From Caulobacteraceae bacterium UBA3198 (lineage in GTDB: Bacteria; Pseudomonadota; Alphaproteobacteria; Caulobacterales; Caulobacteraceae): a DNA stretch of 64,000 bases. The stretch is taken from NCBI GenBank assembly GCA_002363865.1, contig DEWY01000013.1, forward strand, positions 448,428-512,427, read 5' to 3'. Shown here piece by piece: positions 35,192 to 44,142 of the stretch. Under the pieces are notes generated by a model. It had not been told where the DNA came from. It saw nothing but the letters and a program-made list of their open reading frames with translations, and did no database searches. Each line of letters begins with the position of its first letter. Position 1 is the stretch's first letter. Position numbers and translations under genes: made by a program.

Positions 35192-35878
35192 TTAGAAGGC
35201 GGCGGTGAGGCTGGCGGCCAGACGGCCTTCGCCGATCTTGCCCAGGCCCGACTCGTCGGTGTCGTGCCAGCGGACGTCGAGGCCGATGGTGTCGTTGATG
35301 GCGAAGCCGAGGCCGAGGTTCCAGGTGGTGTAGTCGAGACCGGTGTCGACTTCCTGACGACCGACCGCGCCGCTCAGGCTGAGGCGTTCGGTCAGGGGCG
35401 CAGCCGCGTTCACTTCGTAATAGAAGGAGTCGCCGGTGCCGCCGAAGAAGTCAGGCGAGTAGTAGACGGCCGCGCCGATTTCGGCGGGGCCAGCCGGGAT
35501 CGTGCCGGCGGCGGAGAATTCCCAGAAGTTGTAGTCCGAGCCCGAGGGGGCGTCGATGTAGGAGTAGTAGATGACGCCGAAGTCCATCGAGGCGACGCCC
35601 AGGGTGGGCGTGATGCCGGCGTAGAAGTCGACTTCGCCCACGGTGTCGTCGTTGAAGTCGACGTTGGAGGCCCAGATGCCCGCATAGCCCATTTCGCCGA
35701 TGGCCAGGTCGACGCCGCCGAACACTTGCGGGCCTTCATCGGTCTGGCTGACGCCACGGTAAACATAGTCGGACGCAACGCCGAGGTTGAAGCTGACCGG
35801 CGATTCCTGCGCGGCGGCGGCGCCGCCCATGGCCAGAGTCGCAGCGGCGGCGAGAAGCGTAAGCTTGAGAGTTTTCAT
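35192..35878 (-). CDS. TorF-family putative porin
   Basis: Outer-membrane beta-barrel protein (PF09694, conserved proteobacterial porin-like). The 228 residues begin with a clear signal peptide (MKTLKLTLLAAAATLAMG, cleavage near AAAAQ-E, ~23) and the family start VSFNLGVASDYVYRGVSQTD, continue with amphipathic strands (DFYAGITPTLG, DFGVIYYSY) and end in a terminal Phe (SLTAAF). Such proteins are abundant in oligotrophic alphaproteobacteria; the substrate is unknown. It has its own terminator downstream and about 190 bp of upstream non-coding DNA. Confidence 0.92.
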   Translation of the reverse strand: MKTLKLTLLAAAATLAMGGAAAAQESPVSFNLGVASDYVYRGVSQTDEGPQVFGGVDLAIGEMGYAGIWASNVDFNDDTVGEVDFYAGITPTLGVASMDFGVIYYSYIDAPSGSDYNFWEFSAAGTIPAGPAEIGAAVYYSPDFFGGTGDSFYYEVNAAAPLTERLSLSGAVGRQEVDTGLDYTTWNLGLGFAINDTIGLDVRWHDTDESGLGKIGEGRLAASLTAAF

Positions 35879-36019
35879 TCGTTATCCCCTTGAGTTCCCG
35901 ATCTGGCCTTGCCCGACCGACGTTTTGCATCCTCATGGTGAAGGCGCGCAGATCAACGCAGGCTGGCCACTCCGTGACGCCTGCATAGACCGTGACGATT
36001 ATTTCGGCACCCCTCGGTA

Positions 36020-36044
36020 AGCGCGCCTAAAAAAAAGGCGCGCT
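36020..36044 (-). terminator. Hairpin with A/T loop after the SDR gene
   Basis: AGCGCGCCT, seven A, AGGCGCGCT: a perfect 9-bp stem 24 bp beyond the SDR stop. On the minus strand the loop is a T run, so it is not a canonical terminator, but it is well placed to end the SDR transcript. Confidence 0.5.
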
Positions 36045-36067
36045 ACTGTCACGCTTGCGCCACAGGC

Positions 36068-36871
36068 CTACCGCATACTGAGGGGGGCGGCCCCCAGGTG
36101 AGTCCCAGCATCCACCAGCAAGGTCTCTCCGGTGATGTGCCTGGCCGCCGGCGAGGCCAGGAAGACTGTGGCGCCGGCCACGTCTTCAGCTGTCGAGGCC
36201 GCCTTAAGCGGCGTAGAGGCCTCCGCCCCCTGGCGCATCTTCTCCGCCCGACCCGCCGGCAGACCCTTCTCGAACCAGGGGGTGTCGATGAAGCCCGGAC
36301 AGACCGCATTGACCCGAATTTTCGGCGCAAGCGCCCGGGCGAGGGACAGGGTCATGGTGGTCAGCGCGCCCTTGGACGCCGCATAGGGCACCGAAGAGCC
36401 GATCCCCATGACGCCGGCGATCGACGAGGTGTTCACCACGGCTCCGGCCTGGGGCGCCGACTCCAGAAGGCCTCGGCAGGCGCGCAGGGTCTGGTAGGCG
36501 CCCACCACATTGACCCGGTAGAGGTCCATGAAGTCCTCGGCGCTGACCGCATCGAGGTCGGCGTGGTTAGGGGCGAACCGCGTCACTCCGGCATTGTTGA
36601 AGAGGGCGTCGATCCGTCCGAACGGCGCGGCCGCCGCGGCGATCTTCTTGCAGTCCTCGTCCTCGCCCACATCGCCCTGCACCAGCACGCCCCTGGCGCC
36701 ATGGGCGGCCACCAGGCGGGCGGTCTCCTCCGCCTCGTCCTGACTGCGGGCGAAGTTGATGATGACTGCCGCAGCGCCGCGCGAGGCGGTTTCCACAGCG
36801 ATGGCCCGGCCAAGCCCCGTCGAGGCGCCGGTGACCACCACGACATAGTCCTTGAAGTCCTGTCCGCTCAT
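36068..36871 (-). CDS. Short-chain dehydrogenase/reductase
   Basis: Classical SDR of 267 residues: VVVTGASTGLGRAIA (NAD(P) loop, ~11-25), FNNAGVTRFAP, active-site Ser in TSSIAGVMG and YAASKGALTTM (Tyr-x3-Lys, ~158-162), then VNAVCPGFIDTPWF. It resembles 3-oxoacyl-ACP reductase/glucose dehydrogenase-like SDRs, and the substrate cannot be named. The C-terminus ITGETLLVDAGTHLGAAP is also typical. Located between the porin (same strand) and queF (divergent); no operon partner is evident. Confidence 0.9.
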   Translation of the reverse strand: MSGQDFKDYVVVVTGASTGLGRAIAVETASRGAAAVIINFARSQDEAEETARLVAAHGARGVLVQGDVGEDEDCKKIAAAAAPFGRIDALFNNAGVTRFAPNHADLDAVSAEDFMDLYRVNVVGAYQTLRACRGLLESAPQAGAVVNTSSIAGVMGIGSSVPYAASKGALTTMTLSLARALAPKIRVNAVCPGFIDTPWFEKGLPAGRAEKMRQGAEASTPLKAASTAEDVAGATVFLASPAARHITGETLLVDAGTHLGAAPLSMR

Positions 36872-36996
36872 GGGTGTCTCCTCCTCGCTTGGGCTCTGGG
36901 CCGGCTGATTATCGGTGACCCGTCATAGCCAGAGCCGGACAGCCTGTCGCGGGGGCGCCGGTTGCCGAGCGGCTGCGCCACGGCTAAATCGCGCCC

Positions 36997-37452
36997 ATGG
37001 AAGAGATCCAACTCACACAGCTTGGTCAGGAAGTGCGCGGCTTTGCGAGCCCAGAGGCCGCTGTCCTTGAGCGCGTGCCCAATCCTCAGGCCGACACGCT
37101 CTATCTCGCCCGCTTCACCGCGCCGGAGTTCACCTCCCTGTGCCCGGTGACGGCCCAGCCGGATTTTGCGCACCTTGTGATCGACTATGCGCCCGACCGG
37201 TGGCTCATCGAGTCCAAGTCCTTGAAGCTCTATCTGGCCGCCTTTCGCAATCATGGCGCCTTCCACGAGGACTGCACCGTGGCGATCGGGCGGCGGATCA
37301 TGGCTGTGGCCGAGCCCCGCTGGCTGCGGATCGGCGGCTACTGGTATCCCCGCGGCGGCATTCCCATCGACGTCTTCTGGCAGTCGGGCCCGGCGCCTGA
37401 GGGTCTGTGGCTGCCTGACCAGGGTGTCGCCCCCTACAGGGGGCGTGGTTGA
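36997..37452 (+). CDS. queF: NADPH-dependent 7-cyano-7-deazaguanine reductase
   Basis: Reduces preQ0 to preQ1 in queuosine synthesis. The 151-residue unimodular (YkvM-type) form carries catalytic Cys49 in FTSLCPVTAQPDF, Asp56, the QueF signature ESKSLKLY (72-79) and His90-Glu91 in GAFHEDCT. Length and motifs are complete. No other queuosine gene adjoins it. I looked for a preQ1 riboswitch in the 125 bp upstream and saw none. The 250 bp downstream carry no gene. Confidence 0.95.
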   Translation: MEEIQLTQLGQEVRGFASPEAAVLERVPNPQADTLYLARFTAPEFTSLCPVTAQPDFAHLVIDYAPDRWLIESKSLKLYLAAFRNHGAFHEDCTVAIGRRIMAVAEPRWLRIGGYWYPRGGIPIDVFWQSGPAPEGLWLPDQGVAPYRGRG

Positions 37453-37699
37453 TCTGCCCCGCAGTCGGCCGGTGTAATCTTCGTGGCGGCCATCACAGTT
37501 AAGGCCGGCGACTAAAGCCAAGCTTGTTGAGAAAAGCTTGCGGCAAGGCTTGTCAGTCGGCGAGGGCGCGCGCCGGCATTACGGACCATGTCTGGCGACA
37601 AGGCCCCGAAACTGCTATGTAGGCGTGGCCCAACTCTCCTCGGGCGTGTCACCGGAGGCCGGTCGGCGTTTGCGCTGGCCGGCCTTTGTGCAAGGCGCC

Positions 37700-38281
37700 T
37701 CAGGGCCGCCAGTAGCTGACCAGGGCCTCAACCTCAGGCCGAACCCGCTCCAGCGGCGCCTCCCGGGCGGTCCCCATGAAGATGTAGCCGGCCACCCGTT
37801 CGCCGGCTTCAAGCCCCAGGATCTGCAGGGCGTCGGGGTCATAGGCGTACCAGTCGGTGATCCAGTTGGCGCCATAGCCCATGGCCGTGGCGCCATAGAG
37901 CAGGTTGGTGCAGACCGCCGCAGCCGAGAGCAACTGCTCCCATTCGGGGATTTCGCTGAGTTGCGGACGCGCCACCACAGCCACCCCCAGGGGCGGCGCC
38001 TTCAGCTTGGCGAGCTTGGCGGCCGCCTTGGCGTCATCCCGGCTGAGCGCCAGGGCTTCCAGGCGCGCGGCGAACTCGGCCTTGGGCGCGGTCTCCAGCA
38101 CGATCATCCGCCAGGGCGTGAGCTTGCCATGGTCCGGCGCCCGGCAGGCCAGCCGGGTCAGCATGGCCAGCTCGTCAGAGGTCGGACCCGGCGCCGCCAG
38201 GGTCACGGCCGAGGCCGACCGTCGCGTAGCCAGGAAGTCCAGAACCTCGGGACGCTGGGACTGGGGCATCGGGGCGCCCAT
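37700..38281 (-). CDS. Nitroreductase-family protein (YdjA type)
   Basis: FMN-dependent NAD(P)H oxidoreductase. Family features are LDFLATRRSASAV at the N-terminus, CRAPDHGKLTPWRMIVL (flavin/His motif of the YdjA group, ~45-60), AAAVCTNLLYGATAMGYGANWIT and a C-terminal AGYIFMGTA. About 193 residues from ATG 38281; the frame extends upstream to TTG 38353, and a TTG near 38317 with AAAGG before it is another possible start. The substrate is unknown; homologues act on nitro and quinone compounds. Divergent from the Nudix gene. Confidence 0.88.
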   Translation of the reverse strand: MGAPMPQSQRPEVLDFLATRRSASAVTLAAPGPTSDELAMLTRLACRAPDHGKLTPWRMIVLETAPKAEFAARLEALALSRDDAKAAAKLAKLKAPPLGVAVVARPQLSEIPEWEQLLSAAAVCTNLLYGATAMGYGANWITDWYAYDPDALQILGLEAGERVAGYIFMGTAREAPLERVRPEVEALVSYWRP

Positions 38282-38385
38282 GGGGACGGGCTCGGGCAGG
38301 GACAGGGGCAAGGGATACCTTTTCGTCGAGGCGTCAGAGATACTGGCGCGCAATTGCAGTTCAACCGGCCGCTCTAGTTGAGAAT

Positions 38386-38994
38386 ATGTCGCAGAAACCC
38401 TCCTGGCGCCAGCCCCATGGTCAGCCCTGGCGCGCCGGCCCGCCGCGGCGCCTGTACGACAACCCCTGGATCACGCTGGAGGAGTATGACGCCGTCGCGC
38501 CCACTGGCGCACCGGCCCTTTATGGCGTGGTGCGCTTCAAGAACCTCGCCCTGGCCATCCTGCCCCTGCATGAGGACGGCACGGTGACCCTGGTGGGGCA
38601 GAACCGCTTTCCCCACGCCGACTACAGCTGGGAGATTCCCGAGGGCGGCGGCCCCATCGATGGCGACCCGCTGGAGCATGCCCGCCGGGAGCTGCGTGAA
38701 GAAGTCGGGCTTGAGGCTAACGACTGGCGCGAAGTCCTGCGCGCGCAGCTGTCGAACTCCGTTACGGACGAGCGCGCCGTGGGCTTTCTCGCCATGGATC
38801 TTCGCCCCGTGGAGCATGCGCCCGACGAGACCGAGGATCTGGCCGTGGCGCGGATTCCCTTTAAGACGGCCCTCGAAACCGCGCTTGCCGGCCACATGCC
38901 TGATATGCTGACGGTGGCGATGCTGCTTCGGGCTTACCATATGGCCCAGGAAGGGGCCTTGCCGCCGGCGCTCGCACGCCGGATGCTAAGTTAG
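38386..38994 (+). CDS. Nudix hydrolase (ADP-ribose pyrophosphatase-like)
   Basis: 202 residues with a Nudix fold. The box reads GGGPIDGDPLEHARRELREEVG; the catalytic REL-x-EE-x-G part is intact, but the first Glu of the consensus is replaced by Gly. The preceding WEIPEGG and the following L-E-A-N-D-W are typical of nucleoside-diphosphate-sugar/ADP-ribose hydrolases. It sits 11 bp upstream of cysE, so the two are probably co-transcribed. The substrate cannot be fixed. Confidence 0.88.
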   Translation: MSQKPSWRQPHGQPWRAGPPRRLYDNPWITLEEYDAVAPTGAPALYGVVRFKNLALAILPLHEDGTVTLVGQNRFPHADYSWEIPEGGGPIDGDPLEHARRELREEVGLEANDWREVLRAQLSNSVTDERAVGFLAMDLRPVEHAPDETEDLAVARIPFKTALETALAGHMPDMLTVAMLLRAYHMAQEGALPPALARRMLS

Positions 38995-39005
38995 GGAGAG
39001 AGCCC

Positions 39006-39848
39006 ATGGGACGGGAAGACGCCGCAAGGCTGGAAGTTATCGATCCGGGGCACGCCCCGCCGGTCTGGGCCGCCCTGCGCAACGAGGCCGAGCGCGCCGC
39101 CCGCGACGAGGCGGCGCTCGCCTCGCTGCTGAATGCGGTGATCCTCAGCCATCACAGCCTGGGTGATGCGCTCTCCTATCAGCTGGCGCGCAAGCTCGGC
39201 GACCAGGAGCTGCGGGCCATGAGCCTGCGCGACATCGCCGAGCAGGCCTATGCCGCCGCCCCTGGCCTGGTGGACGTGGCCGAGGCCGATCTGCGCGCGG
39301 TGTTCGAGCGTGACCCCGCCTGCAAGGGCTATGTGCAGCCCTTCCTGTTCTTCAAGGGCTTCCTGGCCCTGCAGACCCAGCGGGTCGCCCACTGGCTGTG
39401 GAGCCAGGGCCGCGACACCATGGCCTTCTATCTGCAGAGCCGCATGTCCGAGGTATTCCAGGTGGACATCCATCCGGCCACCCGCATCGGGTCAGGCGTC
39501 TTCATCGACCATGGCACCGGCATCGTCATCGGCGAGACCGCGGTCATCGGCGATGACGTCTCTCTGCTTCAAGGGGTGACCCTGGGCGGCACGGGGGCCG
39601 AGCGCGGCGACCGTCACCCGAAGATCGGCCGCGGCGTGCTGCTGGGCGCCGGCGCCAAGGTGCTCGGCAACATCACCATCGGCGACTACGCCAAGGTGGC
39701 TTCAGGTTCTGTGGTGCTGAAGCCGGTGCCCGCCCACTGCACGGCCGCCGGCGTGCCCGCCCGCCTGGTCAACTGCCCGACCTGCGACGAACCGGCCCGC
39801 AGCATGGACCAAACCCTGGCCGAGGCTGTGTACGACTACGTCATCTGA
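39006..39848 (+). CDS. cysE: Serine O-acetyltransferase
   Basis: Acetylates L-serine with acetyl-CoA, the committed step to cysteine. The 280-residue protein has the N-terminal helical SATase domain (DALSYQLARKLGD; QTQRVAHWLW) and the hexapeptide beta-helix with VDIHPATRIGSGVFIDHGTG (catalytic Asp/His) and GVTLGGTGAERGDRHPKIG, then AGVPARLV. Part of a Nudix-cysE-DUF3126 run. The normal feedback-sensitive C-terminal tail is present in length but not conserved enough to judge. Confidence 0.95.
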   Translation: MGREDAARLEVIDPGHAPPVWAALRNEAERAARDEAALASLLNAVILSHHSLGDALSYQLARKLGDQELRAMSLRDIAEQAYAAAPGLVDVAEADLRAVFERDPACKGYVQPFLFFKGFLALQTQRVAHWLWSQGRDTMAFYLQSRMSEVFQVDIHPATRIGSGVFIDHGTGIVIGETAVIGDDVSLLQGVTLGGTGAERGDRHPKIGRGVLLGAGAKVLGNITIGDYAKVASGSVVLKPVPAHCTAAGVPARLVNCPTCDEPARSMDQTLAEAVYDYVI

Positions 39849-39879
39849 GCGGAAAAAGGGTCCAGTCGAGGTTTAACAG

Positions 39880-39909
39880 GAGGCCGCGAACGTCTAGGTT
39901 CGCGGCCTC
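39880..39909 (+). terminator. Perfect 12-bp hairpin between cysE and the DUF3126 gene
   Basis: GAGGCCGCGAAC, loop GTCTAG, GTTCGCGGCCTC followed by TTC. It lies 31 bp after the cysE stop and just ahead of the DUF3126 ribosome-binding site. It may reduce read-through or act on the mRNA of the next gene. Confidence 0.65.
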
Positions 39910-39932
39910 TTCAGATTCCAAAGGAGCCCCCC

Positions 39933-40139
39933 GTGGACGAACGCGCCATGCGTAAAGTCGAAGGCCACCTGCGCGGCACCTTCGCCAACGCCAGGATCAC
40001 CCTGGTTCCGCGCCCCAAGCAGAAGGATTCGGCCGAGGTCTATATCGCCGACGAGTTCATCGGCGTCGTGTTCGAGGACGAGGACGAGGCCGGTTCATAC
40101 ATGTTCGAAATGGCCATCCTGTCGGAAGATCTGCCCTGA
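39933..40139 (+). CDS. DUF3126 family protein
   Basis: 68-residue alphaproteobacterial protein (PF11324-like). GTG 39933 has AAGGAG at 6 bp. The sequence MRKVEGHLRGTFANARITLV and DEFIGVVFEDEDEAGSYMF shows the full family pattern: small alpha/beta with an acidic turn. These genes commonly follow cysE in this class, which hints at a link to sulfur or cysteine metabolism; no function is known. Confidence 0.88.
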   Translation: MDERAMRKVEGHLRGTFANARITLVPRPKQKDSAEVYIADEFIGVVFEDEDEAGSYMFEMAILSEDLP

Positions 40140-40252
40140 ATCTGACGGGCGCCGCCCATTTAGGCTGAACAAGCTCATCAAGCCGGCATTTGACGTCTCC
40201 TTAACCCCCGCAGGTGGACCCTTACCCAAATCGGGTTGCGTGGGTTTTTCGA

Positions 40253-43129
40253 ATGTTCGGGACAGTACAACTGTGGGGCGGCGCAGCCTCCCCGAAGTTT
40301 GACGCCCAGGCCCTGCGCCCCGTGCTCCGGCGCATGGCGCGGGCCGCTCGCGCCCACTTCGCCACCGATCAGGTCGAGATCGTCCTCCATGATGGGGATG
40401 ACGCCTTCCGTTGCGGCGCAGATGGCGTGTTGGAGCTTGTGCTCGACGCCGGCGCCGAGACCCTCTTTGAGACCCCGCTCTGGTCCTGTTCGAAAGACAG
40501 GAACGGCGAGCTCGGCTTTGTGGATGCCGGTTTTGTGGCCAGCGCCCCGGTCATGTTCGGCGGCGAGGGCCGGCGCGGCCGGCTGACGGTCATCTGCGCC
40601 GAACCGCCTCAGGACGACGCTGATCTGGCCGAGGTGCTGGCCGACCTGGCCGAGGGCGTGGCGACGGCCGCCGAGCGGCTCTATTCCGACCGGGTCAGCG
40701 ATTACGCCCGGGCCGAGGCCGATGCGGCCGAGCAGCTGCTCTTCAACCTTATGGCGTCGGCGCCGGTGGCCCTGGCGGTGACCGACGGCGAGCTTCGGCT
40801 CATGCATTCAAGTCCCCGTTGGCGTGAGGAATTCGGCCTTGAGGGGCGTGAGATCCACGGCGAGGCGCTCAGCGAACTTCTGCCCGACATCTTCCTGCGC
40901 TGGGGCGAGCGGGTCCGCGCCTGCCTGGAGGGCGAAGTCCTGAAGGGGGAACGGGTCCGGTTTCAGACCGCTGACGGCCGTCACATCTGGGCGCGGGTGG
41001 AGGTGGGGCCCTGGCGCAAGCCGGACGGCGCCATCGGCGGGCTCATGCTCCTGTCGCAGGATATCTCGGACCTGGTGGACGCGCTTGATCGGGCCCAGCG
41101 CTCCGAAGGGCGCATGCGTCTGGCCACCGAGCTGTCGGAAATCCATGTCTATGAGCTGGACTACAAGGCGCGCCAGCTGCTGAGCATCGGGGCCGAGGAC
41201 ACATTCTTCAACCAGCGCCTGACCTATGACGACCTCTATCGAAATGTTTGGGTTTCGGTTCACCCCGATGATCGCGCCATGGCCCAGGCGGCCTGGGAGA
41301 ACCACCGGGCCACTGGCGAGCCCTACCGGGTCGAATACCGGGTGGCGCGCGATGACGGACAAGAGGTCTGGGCCTATTCCACCTCGGAGCTGATCACCGA
41401 CGAAAGCGGCCGTCCGCTTCGCCTCGTCGGCGCCTTGCAGAACATCACCAGCCGCAAGCGCGCCGAGGTGGAGATGGCCCAGGCCCGTGACGCCGCGGAG
41501 GCCGCCAATCGGGCCAAGAGCGAATTTCTGGCAAACATGAGCCATGAGATCCGCACGCCCATGAACGGCGTCATTGGCATGAACGCCCTTCTGCTCCGCA
41601 GTGAGCTATCTGCGGAGCAACGCAAGTACGCCGAAGCCGTGCAGAGCTCGGCCGAAAGCCTCCTGTCGATCATCAATGACATTCTCGACGTCTCGAAGCT
41701 TGAGGCCGGCAAGGTCGAATTGGAGGCCATCGACTTCAAACTGACCAGCCTGGTGGAGGACGTGGCCGAACTCCTGGCCCCACGGGCGGCGGAAAAGGCG
41801 CTTGAGATCGCCTGCTATCTCGATGACGGCGCCCAGGGCGGCTTCACCGGCGACCCCACGCGGCTGCGGCAGATCCTGCTGAACCTCGTCTCCAATGCCG
41901 TGAAGTTCACCGAGCGCGGCTTTGTGGCCATCGAGGTGAAGTCGCAGGTCGGCGAACAGGGGCGCCGGGGCCTGCGGATCGAGGTCGCCGACACAGGGCC
42001 TGGCCTGAGCCCTGAGGCCAAGTTGGGGCTCTTCCAGAAGTTCCATCAGGCGGACGGCTCGATCACCCGCAAGTTCGGGGGTACGGGACTGGGGCTCTCC
42101 ATCTGTCGTCAGCTCGCCGAACTGATGGGCGGTCAGATCGGAGTCAGCGACCGGCCCGGGGGCGGTTGCATCTTCTGGCTGGAGCTTGAGCTACCCCTAG
42201 CTGACCTGGCCGAAGAGGGCGCCGCGCCGAACAACCCCAATGGCCTGCGCGGCGCACGGATTCTCATCGTGGACGATATCCCCTTAAACCGCGACATCTT
42301 CCGCCGGCAGCTGGAGGCCGAGGGCGCCATGGTGGAGGAGGCCGCCGACGGGCCCCACGCCCTGATGCAGCTGAGCGCGGCCCGCGAGGCCGGACGGCCG
42401 TTCGACATTGTCCTGCTCGATCACATGATGCCGGTCATGGCCGGCGATGAGGTGGCCCGCCGCATCCGCCAGGACCAGGATGATCCTCAGCCGCGGATCG
42501 TGGTGGCCTCCTCCATGGGCGCCCCGTCGCGGCAGGACCTCGAGGCCTGGCCGGCGCTCGACGGATTTCTGACCAAGCCGGTGCGCCAGCATGTGCTTAC
42601 CGAAACGCTCAGCCGGCTCGGCAGTCGCTGTCCTTGGTCCGGTCTGGACCAACAGGCGTTCTTGGCCGCCCCAGCCGAGCCCGTCGCCCCCCAGGAGGCG
42701 ACTGCCCTGGTCGAGCCCGCCAGCGTCCGGATCCTCCTGGCCGAGGACAACGAGATCAACACCCTGCTGACCCGCACCTTGCTGGAGGGCATGGGCTGCG
42801 AGGTGGTCTGCGTGGTCAACGGCGCGCTCGCCGTCGCCGCCATGGCCGAAGGCGGGTTCGACCTCGTGCTGATGGACATGCAGATGCCGGTGATGGACGG
42901 GCTGGAGGCCACCCGCCGCATCCGCGCCATGGGGGGGGTGCCCTCGCAGGTTCCCATTGTCGCCATGACGGCCAACGCCATGCGGTCCGATCAGGATGCC
43001 TGTTACGCCGCAGGTATGACCGACTTCGTCTCCAAGCCTATTCACACCGAGACCTTCCTGACCACCGTCGCGCGCAATCTGGACGCCGTGGCAGAGGGCG
43101 CGTTGAAACTCATGGGTTCCGCGGCCTAG
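40253..43129 (+). CDS. Hybrid sensor histidine kinase with two receiver domains
   Basis: About 958 residues without obvious membrane segments, so probably cytoplasmic. Order: an uncharacterised N-terminal domain (~1-150), PAS (~165-280, VALAVTDGELRLMHSS), PAS/PAC (~290-410), HisKA with the phospho-His in ANMSHEIRTPMNGVIGM (~433), HATPase with LNLVSNAVKFTERG and GGTGLGLSICRQLAE, then receiver 1 (phospho-Asp ~723 in VLLDHMMPVMAG) and receiver 2 (phospho-Asp ~875 in LVLMDMQMPVMDG). Both receivers retain acidic pocket and Lys. No Hpt domain is present, so an external phosphotransferase is expected. GTG 40214 is an alternative start. The partner regulator is not in the window. Confidence 0.93.
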   Translation: MFGTVQLWGGAASPKFDAQALRPVLRRMARAARAHFATDQVEIVLHDGDDAFRCGADGVLELVLDAGAETLFETPLWSCSKDRNGELGFVDAGFVASAPVMFGGEGRRGRLTVICAEPPQDDADLAEVLADLAEGVATAAERLYSDRVSDYARAEADAAEQLLFNLMASAPVALAVTDGELRLMHSSPRWREEFGLEGREIHGEALSELLPDIFLRWGERVRACLEGEVLKGERVRFQTADGRHIWARVEVGPWRKPDGAIGGLMLLSQDISDLVDALDRAQRSEGRMRLATELSEIHVYELDYKARQLLSIGAEDTFFNQRLTYDDLYRNVWVSVHPDDRAMAQAAWENHRATGEPYRVEYRVARDDGQEVWAYSTSELITDESGRPLRLVGALQNITSRKRAEVEMAQARDAAEAANRAKSEFLANMSHEIRTPMNGVIGMNALLLRSELSAEQRKYAEAVQSSAESLLSIINDILDVSKLEAGKVELEAIDFKLTSLVEDVAELLAPRAAEKALEIACYLDDGAQGGFTGDPTRLRQILLNLVSNAVKFTERGFVAIEVKSQVGEQGRRGLRIEVADTGPGLSPEAKLGLFQKFHQADGSITRKFGGTGLGLSICRQLAELMGGQIGVSDRPGGGCIFWLELELPLADLAEEGAAPNNPNGLRGARILIVDDIPLNRDIFRRQLEAEGAMVEEAADGPHALMQLSAAREAGRPFDIVLLDHMMPVMAGDEVARRIRQDQDDPQPRIVVASSMGAPSRQDLEAWPALDGFLTKPVRQHVLTETLSRLGSRCPWSGLDQQAFLAAPAEPVAPQEATALVEPASVRILLAEDNEINTLLTRTLLEGMGCEVVCVVNGALAVAAMAEGGFDLVLMDMQMPVMDGLEATRRIRAMGGVPSQVPIVAMTANAMRSDQDACYAAGMTDFVSKPIHTETFLTTVARNLDAVAEGALKLMGSAA

Positions 43130-43173
43130 GTCCTGCGGCTAAGGGTGACTCTGTCGTCGTCCGGAGCGAGTCC

Positions 43174-44142
43174 ATGCTGAAGGTTATCGCTCTGTCGCTG
43201 GGAGCTTTTCTGATCCTGTGGATTGGCGCGGGCCTGGTGATCGAGGCCCTGTTCGCGCCGAAGGAGGTCCGTGGCCAGATGGTGGACCTGGGCGACCGGC
43301 GCCTGCGTCTGGTCTGTGCGGGCCCCTCTGAAGGCCCGCTGGTCTGGCTCGAGGCCGGCGCTTTTGGGTTTTCCGCCGACTTCGCCGACCTGCAGGACGC
43401 CTTGGCGACGCAAGGGGTGCGTAGCTGCGCCTATGACCGCGCTGGGCTCGGCTTTTCTGATCCAGGGCCTCGCCCCCGAGACAGCGCCGCCATCGTCACC
43501 GACCTGGAGCGGCTGATGGACGCCGCAGGCATTGATGAGCCCGTCGTGCTGCTCGGGCACTCCATGGGCGGTCAGCATGTCCGCCTGTTCGCCACCCGAC
43601 ACCCGGAGCGGGTGGCCGGCATCGTCCTGGTGGACGCCGCTACGCCCGAGGCGGTGCAGATCCCCCTGGTCCGCCGCTTCGTCACCACCTTCGGCAACCT
43701 GTCTCAGGGCACGGCTGTGGCGATCAGCCTGGGGCTGGCCAAGCCGCTGTTCTTCGTCGGCGACCGGATCGGCCTGACGGGCCCCGCCGTGCGCGAGAAG
43801 CAGACGGCCTTCGTCTCGGGCCGCCATGCGCGCAACGCCGCCAACGAGGCTTCGAACTGGCTGGATAGCGCCGCCATGGCGCGGGCCGCCGGAACGCTTG
43901 ATCCGGCCTGGCCTGTGGCCGTGGTCACCGCCGGCGCCGCGGCCGACCGCAATGGCGAGTGGGGGCGGGCCAGGCTCGCCCCGGTGGAGGCTTCGGCCCA
44001 CGGCAGCTACGCCTCTGTCCCGGCTGCCGGCCATGCGACCATCCTGTCCCACGCCCATAACGGTGAGATTGTCGCGGCGGTGCAACGTGTGATCGCCAGC
44101 GCCGCCCCGTTCCAGGCGCGCGACTTTGGATCGGCTGATTAG
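43174..44142 (+). CDS. Membrane-anchored alpha/beta hydrolase
   Basis: 322 residues from ATG 43174 (CGGAGCG upstream), with an N-terminal hydrophobic helix (IALSLGAFLILWIGAGLVI, ~4-22) and an alpha/beta hydrolase domain: nucleophile Ser in LLGHSMGGQHVRL (~130), AYDRAGLGFSD, VLVDAATPEA and a likely catalytic His in AAGHATILSH near the C-terminus. The substrate is unknown; probably an esterase or lipase facing the periplasm. The frame is open far upstream inside the kinase gene, but that part is a shadow. Its stop codon overlaps the stop of the convergent gene by 4 bp. Confidence 0.85.
   Translation: MLKVIALSLGAFLILWIGAGLVIEALFAPKEVRGQMVDLGDRRLRLVCAGPSEGPLVWLEAGAFGFSADFADLQDALATQGVRSCAYDRAGLGFSDPGPRPRDSAAIVTDLERLMDAAGIDEPVVLLGHSMGGQHVRLFATRHPERVAGIVLVDAATPEAVQIPLVRRFVTTFGNLSQGTAVAISLGLAKPLFFVGDRIGLTGPAVREKQTAFVSGRHARNAANEASNWLDSAAMARAAGTLDPAWPVAVVTAGAAADRNGEWGRARLAPVEASAHGSYASVPAAGHATILSHAHNGEIVAAVQRVIASAAPFQARDFGSAD

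Noticed and set aside
36872..36996. preQ1 riboswitch before queF
   Set aside because: No compact hairpin plus A-rich tail of the preQ1-I type was found in the 125-bp leader.
42634..43173. 180-codon upstream extension of the alpha/beta hydrolase frame
   Set aside because: It overlaps the well-supported receiver domain of the histidine kinase in another frame and has random-like sequence; ATG 43174 with its ribosome-binding site is the better start.
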